Made by a program: the position numbers and the translations under genes | The notes under the pieces: generated by a model | Seen by the model: the letters and a program-made list of their open reading frames with translations, nothing else | The model's database searches: none | What the model was told of the DNA's origin: nothing | Shown here: piece by piece, positions 51,033 to 60,366 of the stretch | Position numbering within the stretch: the first letter of the stretch is position 1 | Layout of the letters: every line of letters starts with the position of its first letter | Assembly (NCBI GenBank): GCA_016711805.1 | Contig: JADJSH010000044.1 | Span: forward strand, 1-60,434 | Length of the DNA stretch: 60,434 bases | Direction of reading: 5' to 3' | DNA from: Bacteroidota bacterium | GTDB taxonomy: Bacteria; Bacteroidota; Bacteroidia; B-17B0; Aurantibacillaceae

Positions 51033-51473
51033 TTGATATTTAAAAAGAGAAAAATAAAAAGTTGGGAAGTAGTTTTGCAATTAACATTGTCTGTAACGGT
51101 GATGCTTATTTTACTGTACCTATTATTTACTACTAAAAAATGGTATTGGTTTCCTTTTTCTCAATTACCAATTTTACTCATCATCAACTTTGGTATATTT
51201 GACAAAATTATCCTTACAGAAGAATCCATTTCTGAGAAAAGATTATTTAGTGCAAAAACAGTTTTATTCAAAGACATTAAAGAAATAAGACTAAAGAGTT
51301 CGAATAAAAATATTGGTTTTATAAAAGAATCAGATTTAGAGAATTCATTTTATGCGGCACAGATTTATATTTTACCTTACGAGCATTCAAATCATTTTGA
51401 AGATACAGGAAAACCCATCATATTTGATTTTAATAAAGATGCCTGGGATTATTTGAAAGCTCAAAAAATATAA
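51033..51473 (+). CDS. Small membrane protein of unknown function
   Basis: 146 residues with two adjacent hydrophobic helices near the N-terminus (VVLQLTLSVTVMLILLYLLF and FPFSQLPILLIINFGIF) and a soluble beta domain (LTEESISEKRLFSAKTVLFK, DIKEIRLKSSNKNIGFIK). The layout resembles bacterial PH-domain-like membrane proteins. The start is TTG at 51033, close behind the aminotransferase stop, with AAATAAA context; no ATG gives a better N-terminus. Intact; I do not recognise the family. Confidence 0.6.
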   Translation: MIFKKRKIKSWEVVLQLTLSVTVMLILLYLLFTTKKWYWFPFSQLPILLIINFGIFDKIILTEESISEKRLFSAKTVLFKDIKEIRLKSSNKNIGFIKESDLENSFYAAQIYILPYEHSNHFEDTGKPIIFDFNKDAWDYLKAQKI

Positions 51474-51478
51474 GCTAA

Positions 51479-51628
51479 ATGGAATCAACAGTTTTTATCA
51501 CTTTCCCAGGGTGGCTCCCTTTTTTAATATTTTATTTTTATTGGTTGTATAAAAGAGAACCATATAAACGAACTGTTGAATACAATTTTCGACGCTGCAA
51601 ATTCTCTATTTTTTTAAGAAGATGGTAA
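51479..51628 (+). CDS. Possible very short membrane protein, 49 residues
   Basis: ATG at 51479, five bases after the preceding stop, opens MESTVFITFPGWLPFLIFYF with YWLYKREPYKRTVEYNFRRC: one hydrophobic segment and a basic C-terminus. It is too short to be sure of, and the composition is biased toward aromatic residues. An AAAGC/GCTTT mini-hairpin with T residues follows at 51630-51646 and may terminate the upstream transcript. The rest of 51474-51696 holds nothing else I can support. Confidence 0.3.
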   Translation: MESTVFITFPGWLPFLIFYFYWLYKREPYKRTVEYNFRRCKFSIFLRRW

Positions 51629-51696
51629 TAAAGCTCAGGGCTTTTTCGTGTTAAAAGCTACTGTTACCAAGGCTTTATATAATATCTTAAGATTTA

Positions 51697-51727
51697 TTTG
51701 TGTAAAAGGAAATAAAACCTATCTTTG
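51697..51727 (+). promoter_or_regulatory. Promoter of the initiator tRNA gene (TTTG-N19-TATCTTTG)
   Basis: TTTG at 51697-51700, exactly 19 bases, then TATCTTTG at 51720-51727: a perfect match to the Bacteroidota housekeeping promoter consensus TTTG-N19-TAnnTTTG. The tRNA gene starts 60 bases further on. Confidence 0.85.
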
Positions 51728-51787
51728 CACCCGAAAATAACAATTGTTACTTTCTTAGATTAATAAGTTCTTTAAAAACAAACATAT

Positions 51788-51845
<58 letters not shown>

Positions 51846-51859
<14 letters not shown>

Positions 51860-53462
51860 CTGAGGGAGACAGCCATGAAATATTTTCATGGCTGTTTTCA
51901 TTTAAGCCCTCCCCTAGCCTTGATACATGCGGAACTAGCTCAAACACACTGTTCACTTTTTTGGTTAGATATACCCTATTTTTTACGGAAAGTATTAATC
52001 CTTCAGGGAAAACTAATTCTTGTATACGCTTCTTTGTTTCTTGATCTCCTGAAGCCCAGTAATTACTGATGTTTTTAGAAACTTTACACGCAGTATTTAT
52101 GTGCAATTGTAGGTTAGATATTATTGACTGAGACTTCAACAGATTATGTGAAACGTCTTTAATTTTCACATCTAACTCACTTTTAAATTCTTGATAAAGT
52201 TCAACATCCAATCCTTCCAAAGCATGTTTCCGTTGAAGATTTTTTAAGTCGATTTTCAATTTATCTAACTCTTTTTTTAGGATAGGCTCATCGGATTTAG
52301 TTTCATTTTCAAGACAATTATAAGTTAATTTCAGTTGCTCTTTAAAAGGTTCAAGATACTCAGGTGCTAACTGGTACTTAGCTAAAAAGTCAACAAATAA
52401 ATCATGAGCTCCTGCACCTTTTGATTTTATAGTTGTATCAGCATTAATAGTTTTATCTGCACATTTTTGGCATTTGTAGTAGTGCAGCCCTTTCTTGTTA
52501 ACTTCATATCCACTCATTTTACCTCCACAAGCATCACATAAGATAAATCCCATCAGTGGTCGACGAGTATTAGATAATTCATTTTTATATCCATAGCGGT
52601 GGCCCTCCAAGATTTCTTGCACCATAAAAAATTCTTTTTCAGTTACTAATGGTTCCCAAATACCTTGAACAACTTTATCACCCAAGAGCGCATTTACATT
52701 TACCCCGCAATAAAATGGGTTTCTCCACATTTTACTAAGCAACTGCTTCGTAACTTTCATTCCCAAATCTCGCAGTTTGATAACGATTAGATTATCAGAA
52801 GTACCTTGCAATTTCATTTCCCAAGCTTTTCTTATCAATGGAGCGTCATCATTCTTCTCAATTCTTTGAACTGGACTATAAAATTTATGATCCTTTACTC
52901 TAGGGCCAAAATGACTATACCCACGAGGAGGTCTACCCAATGATAAACCATTCTCTAACATTTTTTTCATACCTGGAATTGTAATCTTTAATCTGTCAAG
53001 GTTATCCTTTCTCGATTGAAGTAAACCTTGATAAATCTCTAATTTACCTTCTTCCGTCATCGTGTTCTTTCCTGTAGAGACTTCAATAATATGTACACCT
53101 AAATCTTCTACTAGTTCATGAGCTAGGGTTATCCCTCCTCCTCCACTTCTTGAAAATCTAGAAATTGTATTGATGAGGATAGCGAATGGTTTCTTTTTAG
53201 CGCTTCTAATTTCTGAAATTAATTTCATGAATTCCTTTCTTGTGAAATCACCACTCGCACTTTCGTAGGTTGACCCAAAAGTCAACTCAATTTGGTATCC
53301 ATTTTCCAATGCATATTTATAGGCCGCATCTTTCTGAGTTTGCAAACTCAGATTTAACTCTTGATCTTTGCTTGAAACCCTCGTGTACAACCACAGGATT
53401 AAGTTAACAATGATTGCCTTTTTTTGCTCTCTGGCAAATGATTTAAAGTTATCCAAATTCAT
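51846..53462 (-). CDS. Large serine recombinase (site-specific integrase)
   Basis: 538 residues. The resolvase domain has the catalytic Ser in LYTRVSSKDQ near residue 30, SLQTQKDAAYKYALENGYQI, INTISRFSRSGGG. It is followed by the recombinase domain (GLSLGRPPRGYSHFGPRVKD, DDAPLIRKAWEMKLQGTSDN, MWRNPFYCGVNVNALLGDKV), a zinc ribbon CDACGG near residue 310 paired with YYKCQKC, and a coiled coil (LKKELDKLKIDLKNLQRKHA). The C-terminal end after VPHVSRLGEGL is encoded by DNA that also forms the tRNA's terminator and 3' end, so the natural C-terminus is probably shorter or ends at the junction. Serine recombinases catalyse integration at attB through a Ser-linked double-strand break. Confidence 0.9.
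51869..51898 (+). terminator. Terminator of the tRNA gene
   Basis: A perfect 12-bp stem, ACAGCCATGAAA (51869-51880) with TTTCATGGCTGT (51884-51895), a TAT loop, and four T residues. It starts 10 bases after the tRNA and lies wholly inside the recombinase reading frame. Confidence 0.85.
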
Positions 53463-53483
53463 GATGTTTATTTTTTAGTTTAA

Positions 53484-53718
53484 TTATCTAATTCCCTCAG
53501 TATCAACTGATATTGAGCCTTGATTTTTTATCGAATTATACGAAATAATCGATAGTTGGTATAATGCATCTATTGCTTGGAGAGCCTTTTCCTCGCTTAA
53601 ATTTTCCAAGCCTTTATAACTTCGAATTTTTTCTACGGATAGTTTTCGCACCAAATTAAATTGGTCCCATTCGCCATTCTCAGAAGTACTGTAACATATT
53701 CTGGTTTAACTTTTTCAC
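53484..53718 (-). CDS. Small protein upstream of the recombinase (one frameshift, start uncertain)
   Basis: The minus strand reads ENGEWDQFNLVRKLSVEKIR, with SYKGLENLSEEKALQAIDAL and YQLSIISYNSIKNQGSISVD to a stop at 53484, 20 bases before the recombinase start. With one base added near 53686 this joins a GTG start at 53718 (KKLNQNMLQYF), giving a product of about 78 residues. Charge pattern and helix content suggest a small helical protein. Similar short proteins occur beside serine recombinases in Bacteroidota as I remember them; a role as a recombination directionality factor is only a guess. Confidence 0.5.
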
Positions 53719-53720
53719 GC

Positions 53721-53804
53721 CTACCAAAAAATAGCCATGCATGCAAAAATCAACCAGATAATAAGTAGTAAATCATCTTTCATTTCATTCGTCATTTTTT
53801 TCAT
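53721..53804 (-). CDS. Possible 27-residue membrane peptide
   Basis: ATG at 53804 opens MKKMTNEMKDDLLLIIWLIF, a charged start followed by one hydrophobic segment, and stops two bases before the GTG of the next small gene. The spacing suggests translational coupling, but a 27-residue reading frame can occur by chance. The remainder of 53805-53975 holds no gene I can support. Confidence 0.25.
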   Translation of the reverse strand: MKKMTNEMKDDLLLIIWLIFACMAIFW

Positions 53805-53975
53805 TTGATTTTGTTTTAGGTATATGTATGATGTATGATGTAAAATTAAATAATTGCAATGCTACTTGACCAATTACAAATTAACAACATAGCTCTCAAA
53901 CACTTAATGGACAAGCATTTACAACAAAAACGAAGTCCAAAAAAATGGACTATTATTTTTAGTAAAATCCGATAA

Positions 53976-54497
53976 CTATCTATTCCTTAGTGTATAAAAT
54001 TCCACACTATTGACGATGAATTCAACCATATTTTGTTCAACATACTTTACCAAGTATGTTGAAAACATTTTTTCCTCCTCCAACACAGTCCTATTAAAGC
54101 CTGTTATAACAACTTTGTTAGGTTGATGCATATTTAATTCGTTACGCCCTCTCCATCTTTCAGGATTAAAAAAAGTGAATACTTCAAAGCGTATGAGTTT
54201 ACCATTCATCTTATCATCTAACATTTTTGTTATAATCTTCATCTGCAATCCTTTTATTTCAACATCATTAAAAGGAGAGTAAGTTGGAAAATAGATCAGC
54301 TTTTCTTTTGGTTGTATCCATATATGAGCAAAACCAGTTCCGTCATCTTTCTCTTTCCACATATCAAAGTCTATAAAAAATTCCGGCAACTTCATCTCTA
54401 GTAGAAGCTTATCATTCACAAGCAAATTTTGGTAGAGCAGTTTAAAGTATTTCAAGTAATCTACCGTCTCATTGTCTTCAATATATTGCATACTCAA
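53976..54497 (-). CDS. Unknown element-borne protein, 173 residues
   Basis: An intact acidic cytoplasmic protein (MQYIEDNETVDYLKYFKLLY, PEFFIDFDMWKEKDDGTGFA, FTFFNPERWRGRNELNMHQP, KYVEQNMVEFIVNSVEFYTL). It has no membrane segment or motif that I recognise; the alternation of strands and helices is compatible with a small alpha/beta fold. The stop of the upstream gene, once repaired, lies 4 bases before its start, so both form an operon. It is likely cargo of the integrated element. Confidence 0.6.
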   Translation of the reverse strand: MSMQYIEDNETVDYLKYFKLLYQNLLVNDKLLLEMKLPEFFIDFDMWKEKDDGTGFAHIWIQPKEKLIYFPTYSPFNDVEIKGLQMKIITKMLDDKMNGKLIRFEVFTFFNPERWRGRNELNMHQPNKVVITGFNRTVLEEEKMFSTYLVKYVEQNMVEFIVNSVEFYTLRNR

Positions 54498-54501
54498 AAA
54501 T

Positions 54502-55165
54502 TTAATGTTTCGTTAAAAATCCCAAGCGTTTCTTTCCTTCATGATATTCATTGTAATATCTTTCAACTGCCAGATCTAAATAAAGATAGTGGTAGCTTTG
54601 AACAGGCACTCGACTTTAGGATTGTGTCGGCCAAAACCCACAAATTAAAAGTTCGCCCAGAGGCCACGTCTATCAAGGCATCCAGAGCGCCTAAATCCCT
54701 ATCCAGCAGATATTGAAAATCTTCAGGTTTAATTGACCTCAATTTTTCCAAAAATCCAACCGTTGGCCCAAAAAGAATTGATTCCTTTAGTTGGGGGAAA
54801 TTTAAAGAGATTAAGTTTTTTGGCTCAGAAATGTCACAGACCGAAATAAGTAAAGTTCCTTCAATTCCATTTTTTTCATTAAAGTATAAACCTATTCTAA
54901 TTTTACTGATTAGGTCTCCAGTATTTAAATGATATAAAAATGTCTGATTTATAAAATCAGTTTTTGTAATCATAACCCTTTCAATTTCTCTGAAGCCTTC
55001 AAATAGGGAGTAGTGAAGATCCAAAAATCCATATTCAAAATTATTTAATACCGACGCTCCTTTCAGGGACATTTTAATTTCTAAATATGGTGTAAATCTA
55101 TCCTTAGGATAAATTGACGCGAAATATCTGCTCTTACTAAGCGCAGTATTGTGACTAATTTTCAT
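54502..55165 (-). CDS. Unknown element-borne protein, about 220 residues (frameshift near 3' end)
   Basis: Begins MKISHNTALSKSRYFASIYP with a beta-rich middle (VMITKTDFINQTFLYHLNTG, KIRIGLYFNEKNGIEGTLLI, FGPTVGFLEKLRSIKPEDFQ). One shift near 54620 separates the visible end from YHYLYLDLAVERYYNEYHEG with KKRLGFLTKH to a stop at 54502, a clearly protein-like C-terminus. No family recognised. It is divergent from the XRE regulator gene at 55266, which could control it. Confidence 0.6.
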
Positions 55166-55265
55166 TTCATGTAATTTTCATCAAATATAAATATTTTAAT
55201 CAAAAGTAAACGAATTCGTTTACTTTTTTATTATTAAAAAATATTCATATATCTTAGTACCACAC

Positions 55266-55482
55266 ATGGAGAAAGATACATTCACAAAAAAACTAGGTAA
55301 ACATATTTCTGAAATCAGAGAAGAAAAGGAATTAACTCAAGTTCAACTTGCTAAACTATGTAAAAAAGCATAAGCAAAACATTAATCGCTTAGAAGCTGG
55401 TGCTATGAATCCATCTGCATATTATCTATATGAATTATCAAAAGCCTTAAAAGTTCCAATGAGTAACCTATTAGATTTTTAA
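55266..55482 (+). CDS. XRE-family helix-turn-helix regulator (one-base frameshift)
   Basis: The start MEKDTFTKKLGKHISEIREE with KELTQVQLAKLCK continues, after removal of one A from the run at 55364-55369, as KHKQNINRLEAGAMNPSAYY and LYELSKALKVPMSNLLDF. Together they form a complete Cro/C1-type HTH of 71 residues, about the minimal size of the family. The total length is 217 bases, one more than a multiple of three. Divergent from the 54502-55165 gene, with AT-rich DNA between, as for a repressor of the adjacent operon. Confidence 0.8.
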
Positions 55483-55703
55483 GCCGCTAAGCCAAGTTCT
55501 GATAAACGACGAGTCTCATCCTCCGCCATTTATTTAATCTCCCTTTTTAATTATAGCACACGAATTGAAAAAAACATTATTGGCTTCGATTTTCGATTTT
55601 GTCATTTTATTGCAGGTAAAATGTGAAAACCGATGAAAGGTGGTGAAACCTGTTGAATACCGCTGAATACCGCTTAAATGTGTTTAACCTTGTTGAAATT
55701 CGA

Positions 55704-56285
55704 TTAAAAAAGTTGATTTCGAGTATTGAAATTTGCATTGAGGTCATTAAAAGACCGCGCTCCTTCAAGCATTTGACCATGAATCCAATCAATTAAAAGT
55801 TTCATTAGTTTGGCGAGTAATGTTTTTATTAAGTACGCGAACACTAAAAGGATAATCAAATACATAAAAATTTCAACTGCTATTAATGCATTACATCCTA
55901 AATCGGTACTTCTTATATTGCTAAAAAATGAATATGTAGCATCAGGATCATTAGATAATATTTCCTCGTCTTCTTTTCTAAGGCGCTTATGTTTTTTTGC
56001 CACCACAATAGCTACAATAATCATAATGACAATAATCACTATTGCGGCAATTGTTTTTGATTTTACTTCTTTTTTTTGGAGTTCACTGTCTTCTACTTTC
56101 GAAGCAGGCTCTTTAAATTTCGCCCGATCATCTTCTGTAAAAACGTTTGCGCGTCTTAGAATCTTCACTCTTTCATCTCTCAATTCTTGTTTACGTATTT
56201 CCTCCAGCAGATCTGAAGAATTGTACAAAGGATTTAATTGTTCTATTGTTGAAATATCAACAAGCGTTGTTTCTATATTTGACAT
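55704..56285 (-). CDS. Element-borne membrane protein of unknown function
   Basis: 193 residues. An acidic N-terminal part (ETTLVDISTIEQLNPLYNSS, LLEEIRKQELRDERVKILRR) is followed by one TM helix (SKTIAAIVIIVIMIIVAIVV), a charged loop (KKHKRLRKEDEEILSNDPDA), and a second hydrophobic segment (LIAVEIFMYLIILLVFAYLI), ending in an amphipathic helix. No motif recognised; the topology is N-in or N-out with two TMs. It begins four bases after the stop of the next small gene (56290), so the two form an operon. Intact. Confidence 0.65.
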   Translation of the reverse strand: MSNIETTLVDISTIEQLNPLYNSSDLLEEIRKQELRDERVKILRRANVFTEDDRAKFKEPASKVEDSELQKKEVKSKTIAAIVIIVIMIIVAIVVAKKHKRLRKEDEEILSNDPDATYSFFSNIRSTDLGCNALIAVEIFMYLIILLVFAYLIKTLLAKLMKLLIDWIHGQMLEGARSFNDLNANFNTRNQLF

Positions 56286-56289
56286 GATT

Positions 56290-56657
56290 CTATAAGTTAC
56301 GTTTTACTATTGCAAAATTATTTTTATCATCTATCCTAAGAAGACCTAAATTTCCGAGTGGGTATAAAGACCTTGAATCATCTCTCTTATAAGGGATTGG
56401 TTGACCAAATGATTTAAAATCTACACCCATTTTAATAAGCAGTTCGGTCTTTGGTGTCAAATCTCTCCGATCTATGAGACATTTCAAAATCATGTATGTC
56501 CGCAATGCTTCTAGCTTTGCACTTTTTCCTAGTGCTTTTATTGCAAGGTCTGTCAGATAATTTTTTCGATTCTTGCATGTGTCTTTGCCATTTTTTTGCA
56601 ACAATCAGCCAGAGGGCTTGTCGCTTCAAAGGATTCTCCGCAGTCGGATTTTGACAT
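56290..56657 (-). CDS. Small Cys- and Lys-rich element-borne protein (frameshifted)
   Basis: The best reconstruction starts at ATG 56657 (MSKSDCGESFEATSPLADCC with KKMAKTHARIEK) and, with one A added to the run near 56560, continues NYLTDLAIKALGKSAKLEAL with RTYMILKCLIDRRDLTPKTE and SRSLYPLGNLGLLRIDDKNN to 56290. About 122 residues. The segment IDRRDLTPKTELLIKMGV resembles DNA-binding winged helix edges only loosely. Unknown function; short distance to the two-TM gene suggests a shared transcript. Confidence 0.45.
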
Positions 56658-56805
56658 ATTCTGTGTCGTTTGAACATTTTGATTGTTTTTATTTATGATT
56701 AATATAGAGTAGATACTAGAAGGCTTTCGTTGTAAAAATTAATCTATTTATCAATTGTAAAAAAGTTCCAAAGTCTCAAAACCCTTATCAATTAGGAATG
56801 AGATT

Positions 56806-56845
56806 ATTTTACTAAAAATAATTAATTTAATTATTTTAGTAAAAT
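56806..56845. promoter_or_regulatory. AT-rich near-perfect palindrome upstream of the excisionase-like gene
   Basis: ATTTTACTAAAA (56806-56817) is mirrored by TTTTAGTAAAAT (56834-56845), with AATTAATTTAATT-type sequence between, giving about 18 paired bases with one extra A. It lies in a 333-base gene-free gap (56658-56990), 145 bases before the HTH gene. It could be an operator or a terminator for the leftward genes; no other feature is seen in the gap. Confidence 0.5.
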
Positions 56846-56990
56846 TCTATAATTGACTGATAATCAAAATATTTTTTCAATTTTTTCCATTTGTTAAATC
56901 GAATGAAAATGAGTGAGTAATAAATATCCAACTCATTTGCTTCAACAGAAAGGTGATTAAACTATTTTTGATAAAAAAAAACCAACTATC

Positions 56991-57284
56991 ATGGAAGTAA
57001 TCGTTATTGAATCTGAAGCATTTGAGCAACTCAAATTAGAAATTAAACTTTATGTTAAACAGGCCTTAAAAGAGCTCTTAGAAGAAAAGAATTTAGCTGA
57101 AAACAAAGAATGGATAACTATCGAAGAAGCGATGGAGCTACTTCCATATAAATCAAAAACTACTTGGCAAAAATTAAGAGACAACGGCACCATTGAAATT
57201 AGTCAATCACCAGGCAGTAGAACAATTCTCTATTCAAAGAAAAGCATCCAAAATTATCTAAATGAAAATAGGGTGAAATTTTAA
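56991..57284 (+). CDS. Excisionase-like helix-turn-helix (MerR-like) DNA-binding protein
   Basis: 97 residues. An N-terminal coiled segment (FEQLKLEIKLYVKQALKELL) precedes the HTH_17-like core WITIEEAMELLPYKSKTTWQ with KLRDNGTIEISQSPGSRTIL and YSKKSIQNYLNENRVKF, the plan of the small helix-turn-helix proteins found beside Bacteroidota integrases and transposons. It is likely either an excisionase or a regulator of the element. It is the only plus-strand intact gene in this part of the element. Intact, RBS-like AAAAAAAACC just before the ATG. Confidence 0.85.
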   Translation: MEVIVIESEAFEQLKLEIKLYVKQALKELLEEKNLAENKEWITIEEAMELLPYKSKTTWQKLRDNGTIEISQSPGSRTILYSKKSIQNYLNENRVKF

Positions 57285-57307
57285 TTACGATAGTGATTCT
57301 AATAAGA

Positions 57308-58444
57308 TCAATCATAATACTTAATCTCCCTCTCTTCTATCCATTTCAAATCATCATTACTTAGAGTGCATTCTTTAATCCAGTGGCCTTTACTATTGAA
57401 TTCTACTTGAGTTCTATCGATTGTAACTGCATTTGAATTTTTTCTATCTGTTGTTGTAGTTAAACTCTCAGTATAATGACATTCAGAAAGCACATTCCCA
57501 TCTTCATTTAAGTAATATGAAGTTACTAAATCGCCTTCTTTAGAATAAAAATATATCTCAAGCTCTATGAGTCCCTCTTCCTCCGAATAGAATTTATGCT
57601 CAATTAATTACCCGTAGAATCAAATTTTCTTCGATACTATATTTGACCATTTCCTCCTCCAATTCTTCGTCATTCTCATCCAAATAACTAAATTTTGGTT
57701 CTTGATAATAAGTTACTTTATGATAATTTTCTTTGTATTCATGCTCATAATCTGCAGTTTCCGTATAATCATACTCACTTGCTATTATGATAATTTGTTA
57801 CTTCTTCCTTAATAATTCTATCTTCTTTATCATAAAATAGCTTTACACTTGAAATCAAAATTTGTGATTCGAGTTTATATGTCAAAATTATTATGGGTAG
57901 GTTTCCTATCATTGTATGTAAATGTAGTTTTCTCTGTATTCCTATATTTTCCGGAACCTCTTGATTCAATAACATAAACTAATCTTCCAAGGGGGCTATA
58001 AAATATAGTGTAATTTTTAAATTCCTTAAATTCTAATTGGCTTTTTTTAGAATTCCATTTACAGCGTAGTCGTTTAAACCTAATCCATTTTGCCTTAGGT
58101 ACAAAATGGCCGCGAAATGAAGCATATTCATTAAAGGTAAATATATTATCTATCATTTTCTTTCCAAAAAGACCTTGTAATACATCTAGTTTGGTTCCCC
58201 ATTCTTTGTTATGCTTACATAACAATTCAATTAAAACACTCTCTTTAGCATCAAATGGATTCAATGTTTGACTCTTTGCCAAATAATCATTAAGAAGCCA
58301 ATCTGATTTTCCATCAATAGTCACCTTTTTTAACACACCACTTCTCTCCTCTCTTTCTCTCATTTTCACCAATTCATGCAAAAGAAAAACTGTTAGTTTA
58401 AATCGTTTCTCTGAAAGACTATCTTTATCATCAAACATATACAC
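57308..58444 (-). CDS. Element-borne beta-repeat-like protein of unknown function (several frameshifts)
   Basis: The 5' part (MFDDKDSLSEKRFKLTVFLL, KVTIDGKSDWLLNDYLAKSQ, FNEYASFRGHFVPKAKWIRF) is helical and basic. From about residue 130 the sequence turns into short beta hairpins of a YD-like pattern (FKNYTIFYSPLGRLVYVIES, TYKLESQILISSVKLFYDKE, LIELEIYFYSKEGDLVTSYY), and ends LSNDDLKWIEEREIKYYD. Shifts lie near 57880, 57780 and 57605. Total length is about 375 residues. The YD-like pattern recalls RHS-type shells, but no toxin domain or core motif is visible. Its start lies two bases after the stop of the caspase-like gene, so they are co-expressed. Confidence 0.5.
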
Positions 58445-58446
58445 TC

Positions 58447-59806
58447 CTATTTAAATAAATCAACTACAGTTAAATTTGGATTTCCAACATAAGCAATATC
58501 ATATGTTTTGAAATCTTTGTATTTCTCTTCTTTCCAAGCTCCATTGTTAGTTGAAGAATATCTAATTCTTGTTTCACCAGTTCCTGCTCTGCTTGCCACT
58601 GCTATCTCAAATTTTTGATCATACTGATATTTTCTACAAACTTCAATTTTTGATATTTTGTAGCCTCTTTTGTATAGATTTTCTTCATCGTTTTTTTCGC
58701 GAAAAAGCAATCAAAAAAATCTACCCATGAACTGTTATAATTATTTGCATAATATACACCCGCATTCAATTTAATAAAAGGAAAAGCATATTCTCCCACT
58801 CTTTTTAAGGCCTCTTCTTTACCTATATCAGAATTATCATCAGCAGATGAACCCGCAGCATTACAAACACCATGAAACAAAATTACAGCGTTTTTATGTA
58901 ATTTGAATTCATTCACAATATCTTTGTGCATGGTAAATATGCTTTGTAAGACATAGACCGCCAACATTGTAATTAATTCCTTGGTTTGAGCCATGCCCAT
59001 CATAAATTAAAATATGTGCGCCCTCACTTAGCTTTAACGATAGCCTCCCATTTATCATATGGCGGATAAAATTCAAAAACTTGAACTCCCATATTTCGTA
59101 AGTATTTGGCATTCTTTTTCTGATCTTCGATTGTTTTTCTATCTTCTTCTTTGCTAACAGGACCAACGATGATAATTGCTTTTATTTGTTTTAAACTATC
59201 TTTAGATATAAAAGTATTATTTAATAGAGCTTCATTAATCGTGTAATCGTCTTCTTTTTTTTGAACATCAATAGTATAAGAAGGTAAAGTTGCTACCGGG
59301 TTGTACTCAGGTTTTTTTTCGATAATCTTTTTAGTAGCCTTTTTATCATTTGTTATTTCACCAAATACAGAATCCATATAGGTTTCTTCCCAATATTTTC
59401 TATCCTTATTATCCACGTATGATGATTGGCTGGATTTATCGATCTTTCCAAAGCGATTACAAGCAAATAAGCCATCGTTTTCTTTAATAATAAACCTTTC
59501 AGGATGTTCTTTTGGTTGAGTTTTTCCTGAATTTTTAAGTATCAATTTTTGCTTTTTTAAGCTATAAGTACCTTTCTCTCTCTTAACTCTCGGTTTTTTA
59601 TTGTAGAACTCAAAAAACAAAAACTCATAACTTAAATCATCATATAGCTTGATAATCTCTTTTTTTCTAGCATTTACTTCATTTGTAAACACATAATTTA
59701 ACTTAGCGGCCGATTTAGGTTTAGTAGTAAATGCGATAAGCTCAAGTGAAGAAAATGCCAAAAGTCCAGCTATTAGCAATGCCTGCTGTAGTTTGTGAGT
59801 TTTCAT
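58447..59806 (-). CDS. Exported caspase-like (clan CD) protein (several frameshifts)
   Basis: ATG at 59806 starts a signal-like segment (MKTHKLQQALLIAGLLAFSS). About 230 charged residues of unknown fold follow, and then, after repair of shifts near 59030, 58975 and 58700, a Rossmann-like core: IKAIIIVGPVSKEED, HILIYDGHGSNQGINYNVGG with a His after a hydrophobic strand, and KNAVILFHGVCNAAGSSADD with a Cys after the next strand, then YYANNYNSSWVDFFDCFFAK. This His/Cys layout is that of clan CD proteases (caspase, gingipain, CHAT). The ending RYSSTNNGAWKEEKYKDFKT and YDIAYVGNPNLTVVDLF is also structured. About 450 residues. No substrate is known. It is immediately followed by the beta-repeat-like gene. 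Confidence 0.6.
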
Positions 59807-60027
59807 ATGGGTTAAGTTTAGTAGTGAAGTGTAAAATTTGTCCATATAAGATTTTATTGAGCTATTACTTTTGTAACGAACTAAATTGCTATTAAAAGAT
59901 ACATTTGCTTGCAAAATAAAGCTAAGTAATATACTTTCATTGCCAAAATGTATCTTTCTTAAAATTCAATCGTTCTATTAGTGCTCTTTCAAACGATTAA
60001 ATTAACATGTCTTCAATTTTAATATTC

Positions 60028-60366
60028 ATGAGGCAATTTATTATCATACTAATTTCTTGTTGCCTATTGTGTGAAACTCTTGCCTGAGGGTTCAATTGCT
60101 GAAAATTTACCGCAAATATCGGATCCAATATCCTATTCAATCAAATACCAGATACACTAACTAACGTTGGAGATTCTAATTTAAATGAAAATGTATTTAA
60201 GGATAATCGCTCAAGAGATGTTTATAATATCACTAAAATATATCGACCAAATAAAACAGTAGTTATTAACACAAAAGATACAAAGCATTTTACTGTTGCA
60301 GGTTATCAATTCAAGTATTTTGGAATAACCACTTTAATTATAGCGAAAATCTATCCAGGTACTTAG
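60028..60366 (+). CDS. Small exported protein at the right edge (disrupted)
   Basis: ATG at 60028 starts MRQFIIILISCCLLCETL, a signal-like stretch. The frame has two TGA codons (at about 60085 and 60100), but a one-base shift there gives LPEGSIAENLPQISDPISYS, and the original frame then resumes as IPDTLTNVGDSNLNENVFKD, with GYQFKYFGITTLIIAKIYPG to a stop at 60364. Two compensating indels would make a protein of about 112 residues. No family recognised. The rest of the window (60367-60434) holds no gene. Confidence 0.4.
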
